A stretch of DNA of 64,000 bases from Shewanella sairae. Lineage in GTDB: Bacteria; Pseudomonadota; Gammaproteobacteria; Enterobacterales; Shewanellaceae. A program made the position numbers and the translations under genes. Under the pieces are notes generated by a model. It was not told where the DNA came from and did no database searches. It saw nothing but the letters and a program-made list of their open reading frames with translations. Shown piece after piece: positions 53,963-62,870 of this stretch (the stretch's first letter is position 1; every line of letters begins with the position of its first letter). The stretch is from the NCBI RefSeq assembly GCF_023283535.1, contig NZ_JAKILT010000009.1, positions 1-64,000 on the forward strand, written 5' to 3'.

Positions 53963-55255
53963 ATGAAAGGATGCCCCATAATGACTCCTAGAGAAGATCT
54001 TGAACAACTATACCGCGCAGCCAGTAATCAATTCGACTTAACTGAGGCCTCTCATCAAGATGCGCTACTGGAGTTAGCAGAGTCACTACTTGCTCTTCAA
54101 CGTACCTCACCTGAGCAACTCATTTTATTATCACAAAAAGAAGACTGCCCGCTGCTGTTCAAGCTTGCGGTTAAATTAGTGCTATCACGACAAGCGATTA
54201 ATCAAATCAAACAACCTATTACCGTTGGCGTCGTATTTGCCATGTGGGGAGAGCATCACCGTTTACTCAACAAATCAACGACCAACCCTAATGGAGAGAA
54301 CTCTCTACTCAATAAAGTGCAACAATTACAATGGATTTGCCAGCAAAGCCAAGTCGATTGGCGGCTATATCCAGTTGATGACGGTTGCCCTCATGCCAGC
54401 TATGTCATTGCTAAACGTATTGCTGAACAATCAGAGCACAGTGCCAAAATACAGGTATTAAAACTCAGTGACGGAATTACTTACGACTCAGGACCGCTGG
54501 CAAAACTACAACATGTAGATGACTCTAAAAAAGGTGGCGCCATTATTTATGGTTGCATGCAAGCTCTAGAAGATAATGTCGATGCAGTATTATATACAGA
54601 CGCTGACAATTCAGTGCATATGGGGCAGCTCGGGCTCATCTTACAGCCCTTTACTGAACAATACGTGCAAGTGGTACTCGGCAATCGCAAACACCCTATG
54701 TCTGTATTGGTCAAACAAGAGCAACGCTGGGGGGTGGGTATTAAAACCCTGCGTCATATGCAGAGAATGGTAGGTTCCAGCATTTTTTCAAAAGGCATTC
54801 ATGACACTCAAGCTGCCTATAAGCTCTTTAGCCGAGAAGCACTATTTTGCATTTTAGCTAATCCAAGCGTATTTGATTTTTCATTCGATACCGATTGGAT
54901 CTTAGCGGCGATGCAGCATAATCTTAAAATTGCCACCATACCATTTGCCTTTATCGATTCTGCTGCCGAGTCTGCATCTATCACCCAAGGCCCTATGAGC
55001 ACTTGGTTAACCTTACTTCAGGGTCTAGTCACAGCACTAAGAGCGAGAAATATCCATTACAGCAAAGAAATGGCGCACCTGATTGATGAACACGTGCGTA
55101 GCGCTGCCGATCTGGAACTCATTATTGATAAACTCCCTGATGAACTGATTCACGCTAAAGATTGTGAGTTGGGTAGCGAAGCATTAATGACACCTAAAGC
55201 ATTATCTGCTTGGTTAACCAGTGTAAAACTAGCTCCTATTGAATCGAGCCTATAG
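53963..55255 (+). CDS. GT2-like cytoplasmic glycosyltransferase
   Basis: 430 residues without TM. A helical N-terminal region (1-85) is followed by a Rossmann-like GT-A domain with 'ITVGVVFAMWGEHH', 'WRLYPVDDGCPHAS' (D-D-G), 'AVLYTDADNSVH' (DxD), and 'KGIHDTQAAYKLFSREAL' as in dolichol-phosphate-mannose-synthase-like enzymes. It probably transfers a sugar from a nucleotide donor, in initiation or decoration. Two starts are possible (53963 or the ATG at 53981). A further acidic C-terminal part, about 60 residues, is not recognised. Confidence 0.8.
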   Translation: MKGCPIMTPREDLEQLYRAASNQFDLTEASHQDALLELAESLLALQRTSPEQLILLSQKEDCPLLFKLAVKLVLSRQAINQIKQPITVGVVFAMWGEHHRLLNKSTTNPNGENSLLNKVQQLQWICQQSQVDWRLYPVDDGCPHASYVIAKRIAEQSEHSAKIQVLKLSDGITYDSGPLAKLQHVDDSKKGGAIIYGCMQALEDNVDAVLYTDADNSVHMGQLGLILQPFTEQYVQVVLGNRKHPMSVLVKQEQRWGVGIKTLRHMQRMVGSSIFSKGIHDTQAAYKLFSREALFCILANPSVFDFSFDTDWILAAMQHNLKIATIPFAFIDSAAESASITQGPMSTWLTLLQGLVTALRARNIHYSKEMAHLIDEHVRSAADLELIIDKLPDELIHAKDCELGSEALMTPKALSAWLTSVKLAPIESSL

Positions 55256-55289
55256 CCCCGTAAGTCGCTGTAAGGTAAAGGATTAACCT

Positions 55290-55616
55290 ATGATAAAAAT
55301 GGATGAGTTGAAGGCAATTTGCGGTGATGATGATTCTACAGTAGAGATGCTACTAAGCATTTATCTTGAAGAATATGGTCAAAGCGACTGCATTATTCAA
55401 CAAAGGTATGAAACCGAAGACTTAGATGGCCTATTTAAGATCTCTCACGAACTCAAGGGCATGTTCAGTAACTTGTGTGCCCAGGAAGCAATGAGCTTGG
55501 CACAGATTGTTGAGTCAAGTTCACAGGCTGGCACCACACCAGATCAAGCGGCAGTTACGAATCTTTGTGGTGAAATCCAACGCATAAATCAGCAAATCAA
55601 GACCATGTTGCAATAA
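55290..55616 (+). CDS. Hpt-domain phosphotransfer protein
   Basis: 108 residues, a single Hpt four-helix bundle with H53 in ISHELKGMFSN (HxxKG). It would pass phosphate to a receiver domain, and the nearest receiver in this locus is that of the phosphatase at 43695. No kinase is encoded beside it. This copies the HptB-HsbR logic of Pseudomonas, where an Hpt protein controls a PP2C regulator of a STAS/anti-sigma pair; the assignment is inference. Confidence 0.87.
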   Translation: MIKMDELKAICGDDDSTVEMLLSIYLEEYGQSDCIIQQRYETEDLDGLFKISHELKGMFSNLCAQEAMSLAQIVESSSQAGTTPDQAAVTNLCGEIQRINQQIKTMLQ

Positions 55617-55626
55617 ATACGACTCA

Positions 55627-57111
55627 ATGGGAACATGGCCTAAACAAGTTAAGTATTACCCTGCGGTATTACTGCTGCTTGCTGTTTTCCAGAGTTTCGC
55701 CCAAGAGACATCTCTAGCAGCCCCCTCTCAAGCTATTTCACGAAATATCAAACAATCAGCGAGTCTTCCGCCGCCCAATAAAATACATTTTCAACGACGC
55801 GCAGTTATTCCCACACCAGCATTAAAAGCACAGCAAGCTAAGGTCGCTCCCTCTCGCGAGATAACATTACCGCAAGCCAACCAAACCACAACAATCCCTT
55901 TAAATCGTCATGAAAAGCTATTGATAAGCAAAGAAAAACGATACTTTGATAAAAGCTGGAATGAAACCACAGGACTGATTGACTCGGTACAAGGATACAG
56001 CCACACAACCATGTGGGATGTCGCTAGCGGCGTGGGAGGGTTACTCGCACTCGAAGCCCTCGGGGTTAATACCCAGCAGCAGACTGACTTTCGTCTAGAA
56101 AAGATGCTTAAGACCTTAATCAAGCTGCCTCTATATAATCAAATATTGCCTAACCGCCAATATGATACCCGCACGGCACTTCCTTCTGGGCGCATGAGCA
56201 ACACACCTTCTAATGGAAATGGTTGGTCGGCATTAGACCTTGGTCGCCTCTATATTTGGCTGGAAATACTAAAACGCCACAAACCAAACTTAGCGGATAA
56301 CGTTGAACAGTTACAAAGTAAGTGGCAATTAACTCGTGCAACCAAAGGCGGCAACTTATATGGCACCAAATTAACCTCAACAAGAGAGTATTTTCGCCAA
56401 GAAGGTCGATTAGGTTATTTGCAATACGCCGCAACCGGCTTTAAGTTAGCGGGGCTCAATGTTGATAATGCCTTTAAATGTAATAAACTTGAAAATGTTA
56501 AACTCGATGATGTTTCACTGCTTATCGATAAGGGCAACCTGCCGTTTTTTACACTCGATCCCTATCTACTATTTGCTATCGAAATCGGCTACCAAGAGTC
56601 ATGCTGGGATCAATTACAACAACTTTATAAACTGCATAAACAGCAGGCACAAAAAACCAATAAACTCACCACTTATGCCGAAGACTCATTAAGTAAATCA
56701 CCTTGGTTTCTTTACAATAATATCATTTTCCAAGGGCAAGCTTGGCTGAGTGTTTCCCACTCGGGCAAGCCCATTAGCTACAGCCAGACCTTTAGCAATA
56801 AAGCCGCTTTTGCCATGAGTGTGCTATTTAATGAACCCTACAGTGAACAGCTTGCACAACTCGTCATTAACAATAGTGCTAGGCATAGCGTAATCCCTAC
56901 CGGACTTTATGCCGATGGCAAAACAAATACCGCCTATAATATAAATACTAACTCACTGATCTTAGTTAGCCTCTGGTTTAAATCTCGTAATCGACAAGCA
57001 ATTTTATTACCCATTACGCCAATTGAATTGCAAACAGAAACCAAGACCGGAACCAACACTGAGATCCCCAAAACAAGCTCTAGGGATACGATTAAAAGGG
57101 AGCGTCATTGA
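55627..57111 (+). CDS. DUF3131 protein, copy 4 (secreted)
   Basis: 494 residues with a signal peptide (SFAQ, about 26) and a Pro/Gln-rich linker (27-90) before the DUF3131 domain: 'TGLIDSVQGYSHTTMWD', LPNRQYDT, GWSALDLGRL, EGRLGYLQYAA, PWFLYN, 'NKAAFAMSVLF'. The C-terminal 'GLYADGKTN' replaces the GWY.G.YE block, so it is the most divergent copy. It is separated from copies 1-3 by the second glycosyltransferase and Hpt genes. Stop overlaps the start of the barrel gene. Confidence 0.82.
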   Translation: MGTWPKQVKYYPAVLLLLAVFQSFAQETSLAAPSQAISRNIKQSASLPPPNKIHFQRRAVIPTPALKAQQAKVAPSREITLPQANQTTTIPLNRHEKLLISKEKRYFDKSWNETTGLIDSVQGYSHTTMWDVASGVGGLLALEALGVNTQQQTDFRLEKMLKTLIKLPLYNQILPNRQYDTRTALPSGRMSNTPSNGNGWSALDLGRLYIWLEILKRHKPNLADNVEQLQSKWQLTRATKGGNLYGTKLTSTREYFRQEGRLGYLQYAATGFKLAGLNVDNAFKCNKLENVKLDDVSLLIDKGNLPFFTLDPYLLFAIEIGYQESCWDQLQQLYKLHKQQAQKTNKLTTYAEDSLSKSPWFLYNNIIFQGQAWLSVSHSGKPISYSQTFSNKAAFAMSVLFNEPYSEQLAQLVINNSARHSVIPTGLYADGKTNTAYNINTNSLILVSLWFKSRNRQAILLPITPIELQTETKTGTNTEIPKTSSRDTIKRERH

Positions 57112-58127
57112 TAACGTGCTTTTCAGGGATGAGTAGCCACAAGCAATACACCACAAGATTACTCATAGTGACATCGATAACAGCCACTTTTCCGTGTTGG
57201 GCCGCTGAGCATCAGACCCAAATGGCTAAGCACGCCCCACAAAGCCACTCTCCTGCAGTACTCAATAGCGACGACCAATTACCAAGCGAACCAAAAACCA
57301 CTGAAGCGGACCTTATTTGGAATGGGATTAGTAGCTCATTTATGTTTCCAGCGGAGCTGTGGGCTGATGATATACCTTGGTATAAACGTTGGAGTTCGAG
57401 TATCAATTTAGGCTATCCACTGGTAGACACTCCAGCCGTGATCCCTGCAAACGCGACAACCGGACCTAGCAATCAAAACTTCACCGCTAGCCTATCATTA
57501 AAATACTCCATTATTGGTAACTGGTTTATCTCTGCAACCGCATATCACTACTTTGATAAAGATCTGCAGCAAGCGTGGAACCCCGACTTCACTTATGTTT
57601 TTGGTTACAGCGACTGGCGTCCATACACTTTTAGCTTACTGTACTCCAACTATGGCGGTAACCGATTTAATCCAGAAGCTGGAGTTAAACATACTGAATT
57701 TTCCCAAGGTACTTGGTCTTTAGGCTGGAAGTTTCCTGTCACTAAACCCGTTATCGACTGGCTATCTTTTACCGATAAGGGGGCTATAGGCTGCCAAATT
57801 GATTATAACTACACGCCTGAGTATTTTGATTTAGAAAGTGTTGAATATAAAACGCAACATCAAACCGTTAGTTTAGGTTGTAAGTATTCCATTGTCGGTA
57901 ATTGGTATGTCAACGCGACTGCATTTTATTATTTAGATAGTGCGCAGAAACAACCTTGGAACCCTGACTTTACTTATGGCTTTGGCTACTTTGACTGGCG
58001 ACCAGGCACGATTACTGTGCAATACAATAATTACTCAGGTAATCGCTGGAATAGTGCAGATAGAGGACCGGATACCGGTAGGTTTAAAGACGGTTCAATA
58101 AGCTTAAGTTATTCGTTCAAATTTTAA
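57108..58127 (+). CDS. Outer-membrane protein with an internal duplication
   Basis: 339 residues from a TTG at 57108 with AAAGGGAG upstream, overlapping the previous stop by 4 bp; an ATG at 57129 has no ribosome site. Signal peptide to about 33 (CWAAE). Two long repeats: 'KYSIIGNWFISATAYHYFD' to GGNRFNPE, and 'KYSIVGNWYVNATAFYYLD' to SGNRWNSA, both with WNPDFTY and DWRP blocks. The C-terminal strand ends 'SISLSYSFKF'. It is a beta barrel, likely the exit pore or anchor for the polymer. No homology to BcsC or Wza recognised. Confidence 0.75.
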   Translation: MITCFSGMSSHKQYTTRLLIVTSITATFPCWAAEHQTQMAKHAPQSHSPAVLNSDDQLPSEPKTTEADLIWNGISSSFMFPAELWADDIPWYKRWSSSINLGYPLVDTPAVIPANATTGPSNQNFTASLSLKYSIIGNWFISATAYHYFDKDLQQAWNPDFTYVFGYSDWRPYTFSLLYSNYGGNRFNPEAGVKHTEFSQGTWSLGWKFPVTKPVIDWLSFTDKGAIGCQIDYNYTPEYFDLESVEYKTQHQTVSLGCKYSIVGNWYVNATAFYYLDSAQKQPWNPDFTYGFGYFDWRPGTITVQYNNYSGNRWNSADRGPDTGRFKDGSISLSYSFKF

Positions 58128-58143
58128 AGCAATTCACTCGCCG

Positions 58144-58395
58144 TTATTCAAGTCGATGCAACACCTTTTGCTGGCACTGAGGACAAAGATAAGAATGCCG
58201 ATGGATCTTAGCGTGACACTCCGGACAAGGAAGCATCCTCCTATCTTTACTCAATAACAATAATAATACGCCAATTGGACCTAATACATAGCCCAATAAC
58301 GCTCCAGCCACTATGTTGCCTTTACTATGCCCAATAATGATAGCGAGCACCAACATCAATAAGTAAAAGCTAAGCCAAAAGGTAATATTACCCAT
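58144..58395 (-). CDS. Small membrane protein with a zinc ribbon
   Basis: 83 residues from the ATG at 58395 (a TTG at 58401 overlapping the preceding stop is also possible). Two TM segments (about 5-22 and 27-45) are followed by a cytoplasmic zinc-ribbon CPECH...CPQC (C55, C58, C69, C72 approx.). Unknown function. It follows the porin gene without a gap, so it is in that operon. Confidence 0.7.
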   Translation of the reverse strand: MGNITFWLSFYLLMLVLAIIIGHSKGNIVAGALLGYVLGPIGVLLLLLSKDRRMLPCPECHAKIHRHSYLCPQCQQKVLHRLE

Positions 58396-58397
58396 GT

Positions 58398-59435
58398 TCA
58401 AAATACAAAGTTAACGCTAAGGGTAACGAGGTCGACATCAGAGCTTTCACCATAAACCAATGGCGACGTGACAAATTGACCGCGGTTGCCCTCCTCAGTA
58501 GAAAAAATCATTTGGTATTCTAAGTTCAATGAAATAGTAGATGTCGCATCGTATCTTAGGCCTAAAGCCCCCGCCTTACTTTTACGAGACTGGTGGCTTT
58601 CGGCGTAAGTGAAATAAGGAGAGAAAGCATCGAAAGCATAGATAATAGAGGCGTACCAATTAGTTTGAATTCGATCAATTTCAATTTCAGCCATCCATTG
58701 CCAAGAATCGTAACTATATTCCCCCCCCAGAGTATATACATCCAGTTTTTCTACTATCGGGCTTGGGCGTTGTTGATATTTCGCCTGCATAAAACCGCTA
58801 TGAATACGGTAGTTGAATCCAACCAAGTCAACATAGATACCCGCCATATAATCAGTATCAAACTCCAATGCGACAACACCTAAATCGACTTTATTGACTC
58901 GTTCAAAGCCATAGTAAGGCGATACGGTTAGTTGTAATCCGTCGGACAATTCATAGTTCCATGCAAGCGAAACTCCGTCGTAAGAAGTAAAGCCCAAAAT
59001 GCTGTCGTACACCTCTTGCGGCGGGCGCGCCCAAGGGTAAGCCTGACCCACATAATAATACTCAGACACTAAAAAGAGCGGTAAGCGTAAACGCCCAGCT
59101 CTAACCTCAAAGTCATCATATTCATAGGATAAATAGGCCCATTCTAATTCAGGATCGCTCCAGTGATCTTGCGTCCGCTTAACCACCTGACCTGAAGCGC
59201 CAAAATTATCGGCGATATCAATATCCAGCTGTAAGCCAAAAATGGTATCGCAGTCATAGCAAGCCTCATCAACAATTTCACGGCTAATAAACAGTGGTGT
59301 TCTGTTATCCGTTTTACTGATCGCCGTAGAGCCAAAGCCACTTAATTGAATATTTTCGGTTAACTCAATCCCAGCTTCAGCAGGGGCCAGTATTAACAAT
59401 GATAAGGTGACTAAAAGTAATCGATTCAATAACAT
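58398..59435 (-). CDS. Outer-membrane porin-like protein
   Basis: 345 residues with a signal peptide (PAEA, about 21). Pieces such as 'IQLSGFGSTAISK', 'EWAYLSYEYDDFEVRAGRLRLPLFLVSEYYYVGQAYPWARPP' (segment about 95-140) and the C-terminal 'VDLVTLSVNFVF' mark an outer-membrane barrel of the OprP/DcaP kind. A Cys pair (ACYDC) is unusual. It is 3 bp after the binding protein gene at 59438 and lies opposite the hybrid kinase, so it may be controlled by it. Confidence 0.8.
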   Translation of the reverse strand: MLLNRLLLVTLSLLILAPAEAGIELTENIQLSGFGSTAISKTDNRTPLFISREIVDEACYDCDTIFGLQLDIDIADNFGASGQVVKRTQDHWSDPELEWAYLSYEYDDFEVRAGRLRLPLFLVSEYYYVGQAYPWARPPQEVYDSILGFTSYDGVSLAWNYELSDGLQLTVSPYYGFERVNKVDLGVVALEFDTDYMAGIYVDLVGFNYRIHSGFMQAKYQQRPSPIVEKLDVYTLGGEYSYDSWQWMAEIEIDRIQTNWYASIIYAFDAFSPYFTYAESHQSRKSKAGALGLRYDATSTISLNLEYQMIFSTEEGNRGQFVTSPLVYGESSDVDLVTLSVNFVF

Positions 59436-59437
59436 GT

Positions 59438-59935
59438 CTACTCTCCCTGTGGCACAGTTATTAATATATTCACTTCATCCGGTACAGACTCGATTGGAGC
59501 GTAGGCAATGCCATTAGGGTTATCGTTTAACCATTTTAAAATTTGTTTAATATCGTCACTATCAAGCTCTTCAGGTGGGGAACCTTTGCCAGAAAAAGCC
59601 AGTCCAGCCCAATAGCCATTCATTTGAGAAACAGACTTGCCCAACAGCATTTTATAAAAATCTTCACGATGAATAGATGCCTCTGGCAGGTCGACTAAAA
59701 CGATCTTCAAGCTGCCAGAAATCTTTTTAGACTTTCCACGATACAGCATCCGAGCTTTATTCTTACTCAGCGGCGGTAATTCATTATTAAGACTAAAAAT
59801 AGCGAACTCAACATCACCATCTTCAACAACTACCGCGGAGGCATAAGGAGACGCACTACAACATAAAAGTAAGAAAAGTAAGAAAAGTAATCGACCATTC
59901 AAAAGCCGAGTAAGCTCGTTTAATCCCTTAAACAT
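59438..59935 (-). CDS. PstS-like periplasmic substrate-binding protein
   Basis: About 165 residues from the ATG at 59935 (GAGG upstream; the TTG at 59947 adds four residues before it). Signal peptide to about 33 (YASA). The fold-type block 'LSKNKARMLYRGKSKKISG', 'REDFYKMLLGKSVSQMNGYWAGLAFSGKG' (segment about 90-118) and 'PNGIAYAP' resembles the short PstS-like phosphate-binding family seen in Shewanella next to sensors. No ABC permease or ATPase is nearby, so it may serve as a signalling partner of the hybrid kinase. Confidence 0.72.
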   Translation of the reverse strand: MFKGLNELTRLLNGRLLFLLFLLLCCSASPYASAVVVEDGDVEFAIFSLNNELPPLSKNKARMLYRGKSKKISGSLKIVLVDLPEASIHREDFYKMLLGKSVSQMNGYWAGLAFSGKGSPPEELDSDDIKQILKWLNDNPNGIAYAPIESVPDEVNILITVPQGE

Positions 59936-60037
59936 TAAAAACCTCAATCCTAGATAGTTTTTGTACTATGCTGAATATAGTCAAGCATAGTTTAAACTAC
60001 AAGATTGCTGCTAACTTGTTCAATTCATGGAGTAGAA

Positions 60038-62698
60038 ATGAACTTATTGAATCACTTCTCAATAAAAACACGGATGTTGGCTTTAGTACTCTTGCCACTC
60101 ATCTTTGCGTCATTTTTATCTGGATTAGAAATAAACAAACAGCGAAATAATGTGCAGGCGCTAAACGCACTGAATAGCAAAATTGACTTCTTACACTCTT
60201 TCTCTTTACTTAATAACAGCATCAATCAAGCACGTGAAATCTTGTTTCGTGGTGGGGCTTATACAGATCCCCCCCAATACTCTAGCTCTCTAGCGTCACT
60301 CGAAACCTTGCTGCCAAAAACGTTCTCCACAAAACATAATTTGGAGATGCAATCATGGCTCGATAGTACTCGTAGCGCATTAGATGAATTACCAGAAGTT
60401 GGTACCGATGGCTTGGCAGATTGGTCAACTTGGTTTAGTGAGTTGCAAATACAAGCATTAACAATATTGGAAAAGGATCGCTCTAACGTTAATGAAGAAA
60501 TAAACCGCGAGCTGGCAATTCTGTACCAATTAAAGTGGCTATCGATTTGGTCCACAGAAGAAAAGTGGTTAATAAATCAATTACTGCTAAACCGCAGCAA
60601 CACAGAGCTACTCAGCCAACTCAATACCATTACCGAGCGCCAACAGCTTTATGTTGAGCGCTTTATTGATATCAATGCTAAACCTGAGCAAGTTACCCTG
60701 CTACTCAATACATTCTCAGATAAAGCCTTTGAGCAAAGCTATAAATTAAGAAGCGATATTTTAAATGGTACAACTTTAGCGGGTGATCCCCAGCTAAGTT
60801 TAGCCGCTTTCAGTCAACGATTGAGCAAAATTCAATATGTGGTCAATACATTTTCCGAGCAACTCACCAATAATATTCATCATGAAATAGCGCAATCCAA
60901 ACAGTTAATCACGCTGTTTTGTGGGGCGTTATTTGTCTCGTTAATGATTATTGGACTGATTGGAGCCAACTTATATAAACGTATTATTAATTACTTACGC
61001 CATGTCATCAAAACCATGTCACAGATTGAAGAAACTCATGACTATTCGCTAAAGATTAATGAAACCGGTCAAGATGAACTGAGCTTTTTCTCCGCTAAGC
61101 TAAACAACCTTATTTTAGAACGGCACCAGAATGAACAAAAAATACTACGCGCTAAATCTGAAGCGGAGAAGGCTAACCAAGCTAAAAGCTCATTTCTGGC
61201 TAATATGTCGCATGAGATTAGAACGCCTTTAAACGGCATTATCGGCATGTCAGATATTATGGCGGGCACAAAGCTTACAGCTATTCAAAATGAATACCTG
61301 CAGACCATTGAAACCTCATCACAAACCCTTTTGTTACTCATTAACGACATACTCGATCTTTCTAAAATAGAATCTGGCAACTTATCTATTACCAATACAG
61401 ATGCCAATATCACCGAAATTGTCTATGACACCTTAACCATGGTTTTGGCTAAAGTAACAGAAAAAAAGCTCGCCCTAGACGTAGAGATAGACGACAGCGC
61501 TCCTTACCTTGTTTCACTTGATGAACATCGCATGAGGCAAGTACTCATGAACTTACTGTCTAACGCAGTGAAATTTACCAATGAAGGCGGAATAAAAGTT
61601 GTTGTCGTTTGCGAAAATGACTCTGCAGGTTATACCGACATGACAATCAGCATTCATGACTCAGGTATCGGTATTGCCGAAGACAAACAGCAACATATCT
61701 TCTCTCCATTCACTCAAGAAGATGACACTATTACCCGTCAGTTTGGTGGCACAGGCCTGGGCCTAGCAATATGTAAACAGTTAGTTGAGCTTATGGGCGG
61801 CGATATCGGTATAACCTCAGTCAAAGGCGAAGGCTGTTGCTTTTCTATCAGTTTAAAATCGCAAATTATTACTATGAATAAGCCGGTGTCTAATGAGTTC
61901 GACAACTTAACTAGCGCTCTAATCTCTAGCGATCGCGAGCTCGTTAAACAGCTACAGCAAGAGTGTCAAAATAATCATTTCACAATCAACTATTTTTACC
62001 AATCTTGCTTCGACCTTATGCAGGATAAACAGAACTTTGACTTGCTCTTTATTGACAACTTTTCATCAGGTAGGGATGTCATCTCAAAAGTTCCAGAGTT
62101 AATTGAGCAAAAAGACATCTTTACCGTGGCTATCAATACTGCTGCAGAGAAGCGAACGTTAGATAATATAGATGCCACGATTACCCTACCACTGTTAGGG
62201 AATCGTTTTAAAAATGCGATTCATAACGGGTTTGAAAGTCGGGAAATTAGGCGAAAAACACATTCAACAAAACCTAATAATAGTGAGCATCAAGGTGATA
62301 ATAAAGCGTCTATCAACATCGTAATACTGATAGTTGAAGACAACTTAGTGAATCAAAAGGTGGCATCGTTATTAATTAAACAAGCAGGCTTTGACTTTGT
62401 CATCGCAAATAACGGACAAGAAGCCCTTGAGTTTATTAGCTCCGGTGAAGCTTTCCACGCCATTCTAATGGACTGCATGATGCCCGTGATGGATGGCTTT
62501 ACCGCAACAGAGAAAATTCGTGAATGGGAAAGTCACCATTCACAGCAGCGATTACCTATTATTGCACTGACGGCTAGTGTGTTAGATCAAGACATTCAAA
62601 AATGTTATCAGTCAGGTATGGACGATTACTTAGCAAAACCATTCAAAAAGGAGGCCTTGTTACATAAACTCCAAGCAATCCCAAAACTTGCAAGTTGA
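60038..62698 (+). CDS. Hybrid sensor histidine kinase
   Basis: 886 residues from the ATG at 60038 (GGAG upstream; the longer start at 60005 precedes it). TM1 (about 11-31), a periplasmic helical sensor (32-290), TM2 (about 293-315), HAMP, coiled coil, HisKA with H392 in MSHEIRTPLNG, HATPase with 'MNLLSNAVKF' and 'FGGTGLGLAICK', a degenerate receiver-like region (~620-730), and a C-terminal receiver with D812 in ILMDCMMPVMDG. No HTH or Hpt domain, so phosphate must go to an external Hpt or regulator. Divergent from the binding protein and porin genes, with which it probably forms a signalling unit. Confidence 0.92.
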   Translation: MNLLNHFSIKTRMLALVLLPLIFASFLSGLEINKQRNNVQALNALNSKIDFLHSFSLLNNSINQAREILFRGGAYTDPPQYSSSLASLETLLPKTFSTKHNLEMQSWLDSTRSALDELPEVGTDGLADWSTWFSELQIQALTILEKDRSNVNEEINRELAILYQLKWLSIWSTEEKWLINQLLLNRSNTELLSQLNTITERQQLYVERFIDINAKPEQVTLLLNTFSDKAFEQSYKLRSDILNGTTLAGDPQLSLAAFSQRLSKIQYVVNTFSEQLTNNIHHEIAQSKQLITLFCGALFVSLMIIGLIGANLYKRIINYLRHVIKTMSQIEETHDYSLKINETGQDELSFFSAKLNNLILERHQNEQKILRAKSEAEKANQAKSSFLANMSHEIRTPLNGIIGMSDIMAGTKLTAIQNEYLQTIETSSQTLLLLINDILDLSKIESGNLSITNTDANITEIVYDTLTMVLAKVTEKKLALDVEIDDSAPYLVSLDEHRMRQVLMNLLSNAVKFTNEGGIKVVVVCENDSAGYTDMTISIHDSGIGIAEDKQQHIFSPFTQEDDTITRQFGGTGLGLAICKQLVELMGGDIGITSVKGEGCCFSISLKSQIITMNKPVSNEFDNLTSALISSDRELVKQLQQECQNNHFTINYFYQSCFDLMQDKQNFDLLFIDNFSSGRDVISKVPELIEQKDIFTVAINTAAEKRTLDNIDATITLPLLGNRFKNAIHNGFESREIRRKTHSTKPNNSEHQGDNKASINIVILIVEDNLVNQKVASLLIKQAGFDFVIANNGQEALEFISSGEAFHAILMDCMMPVMDGFTATEKIREWESHHSQQRLPIIALTASVLDQDIQKCYQSGMDDYLAKPFKKEALLHKLQAIPKLAS

Positions 62699-62705
62699 TC
62701 ATACG

Positions 62706-62731
62706 CATACCTTTAATTCACTAAAGGTATG
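62706..62731 (+). terminator. Hairpin after the hybrid kinase
   Basis: Arms CATACCTTTA/TAAAGGTATG, 6-base loop, just after the stop. The T tract is poor, so it is a probable terminator only. Confidence 0.5.
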
Positions 62732-62870
62732 TTGTACCGAAAACACTAAACAGATAAGTGGTCTACAATCAGAAATGAGGAACAAATAGAGCATAACTAA
62801 CACCCCAATTAACATGATGATTAATTGAGCACTTGCATATAATAAAGTAATCAGTTGAAATAAAAGTCAC

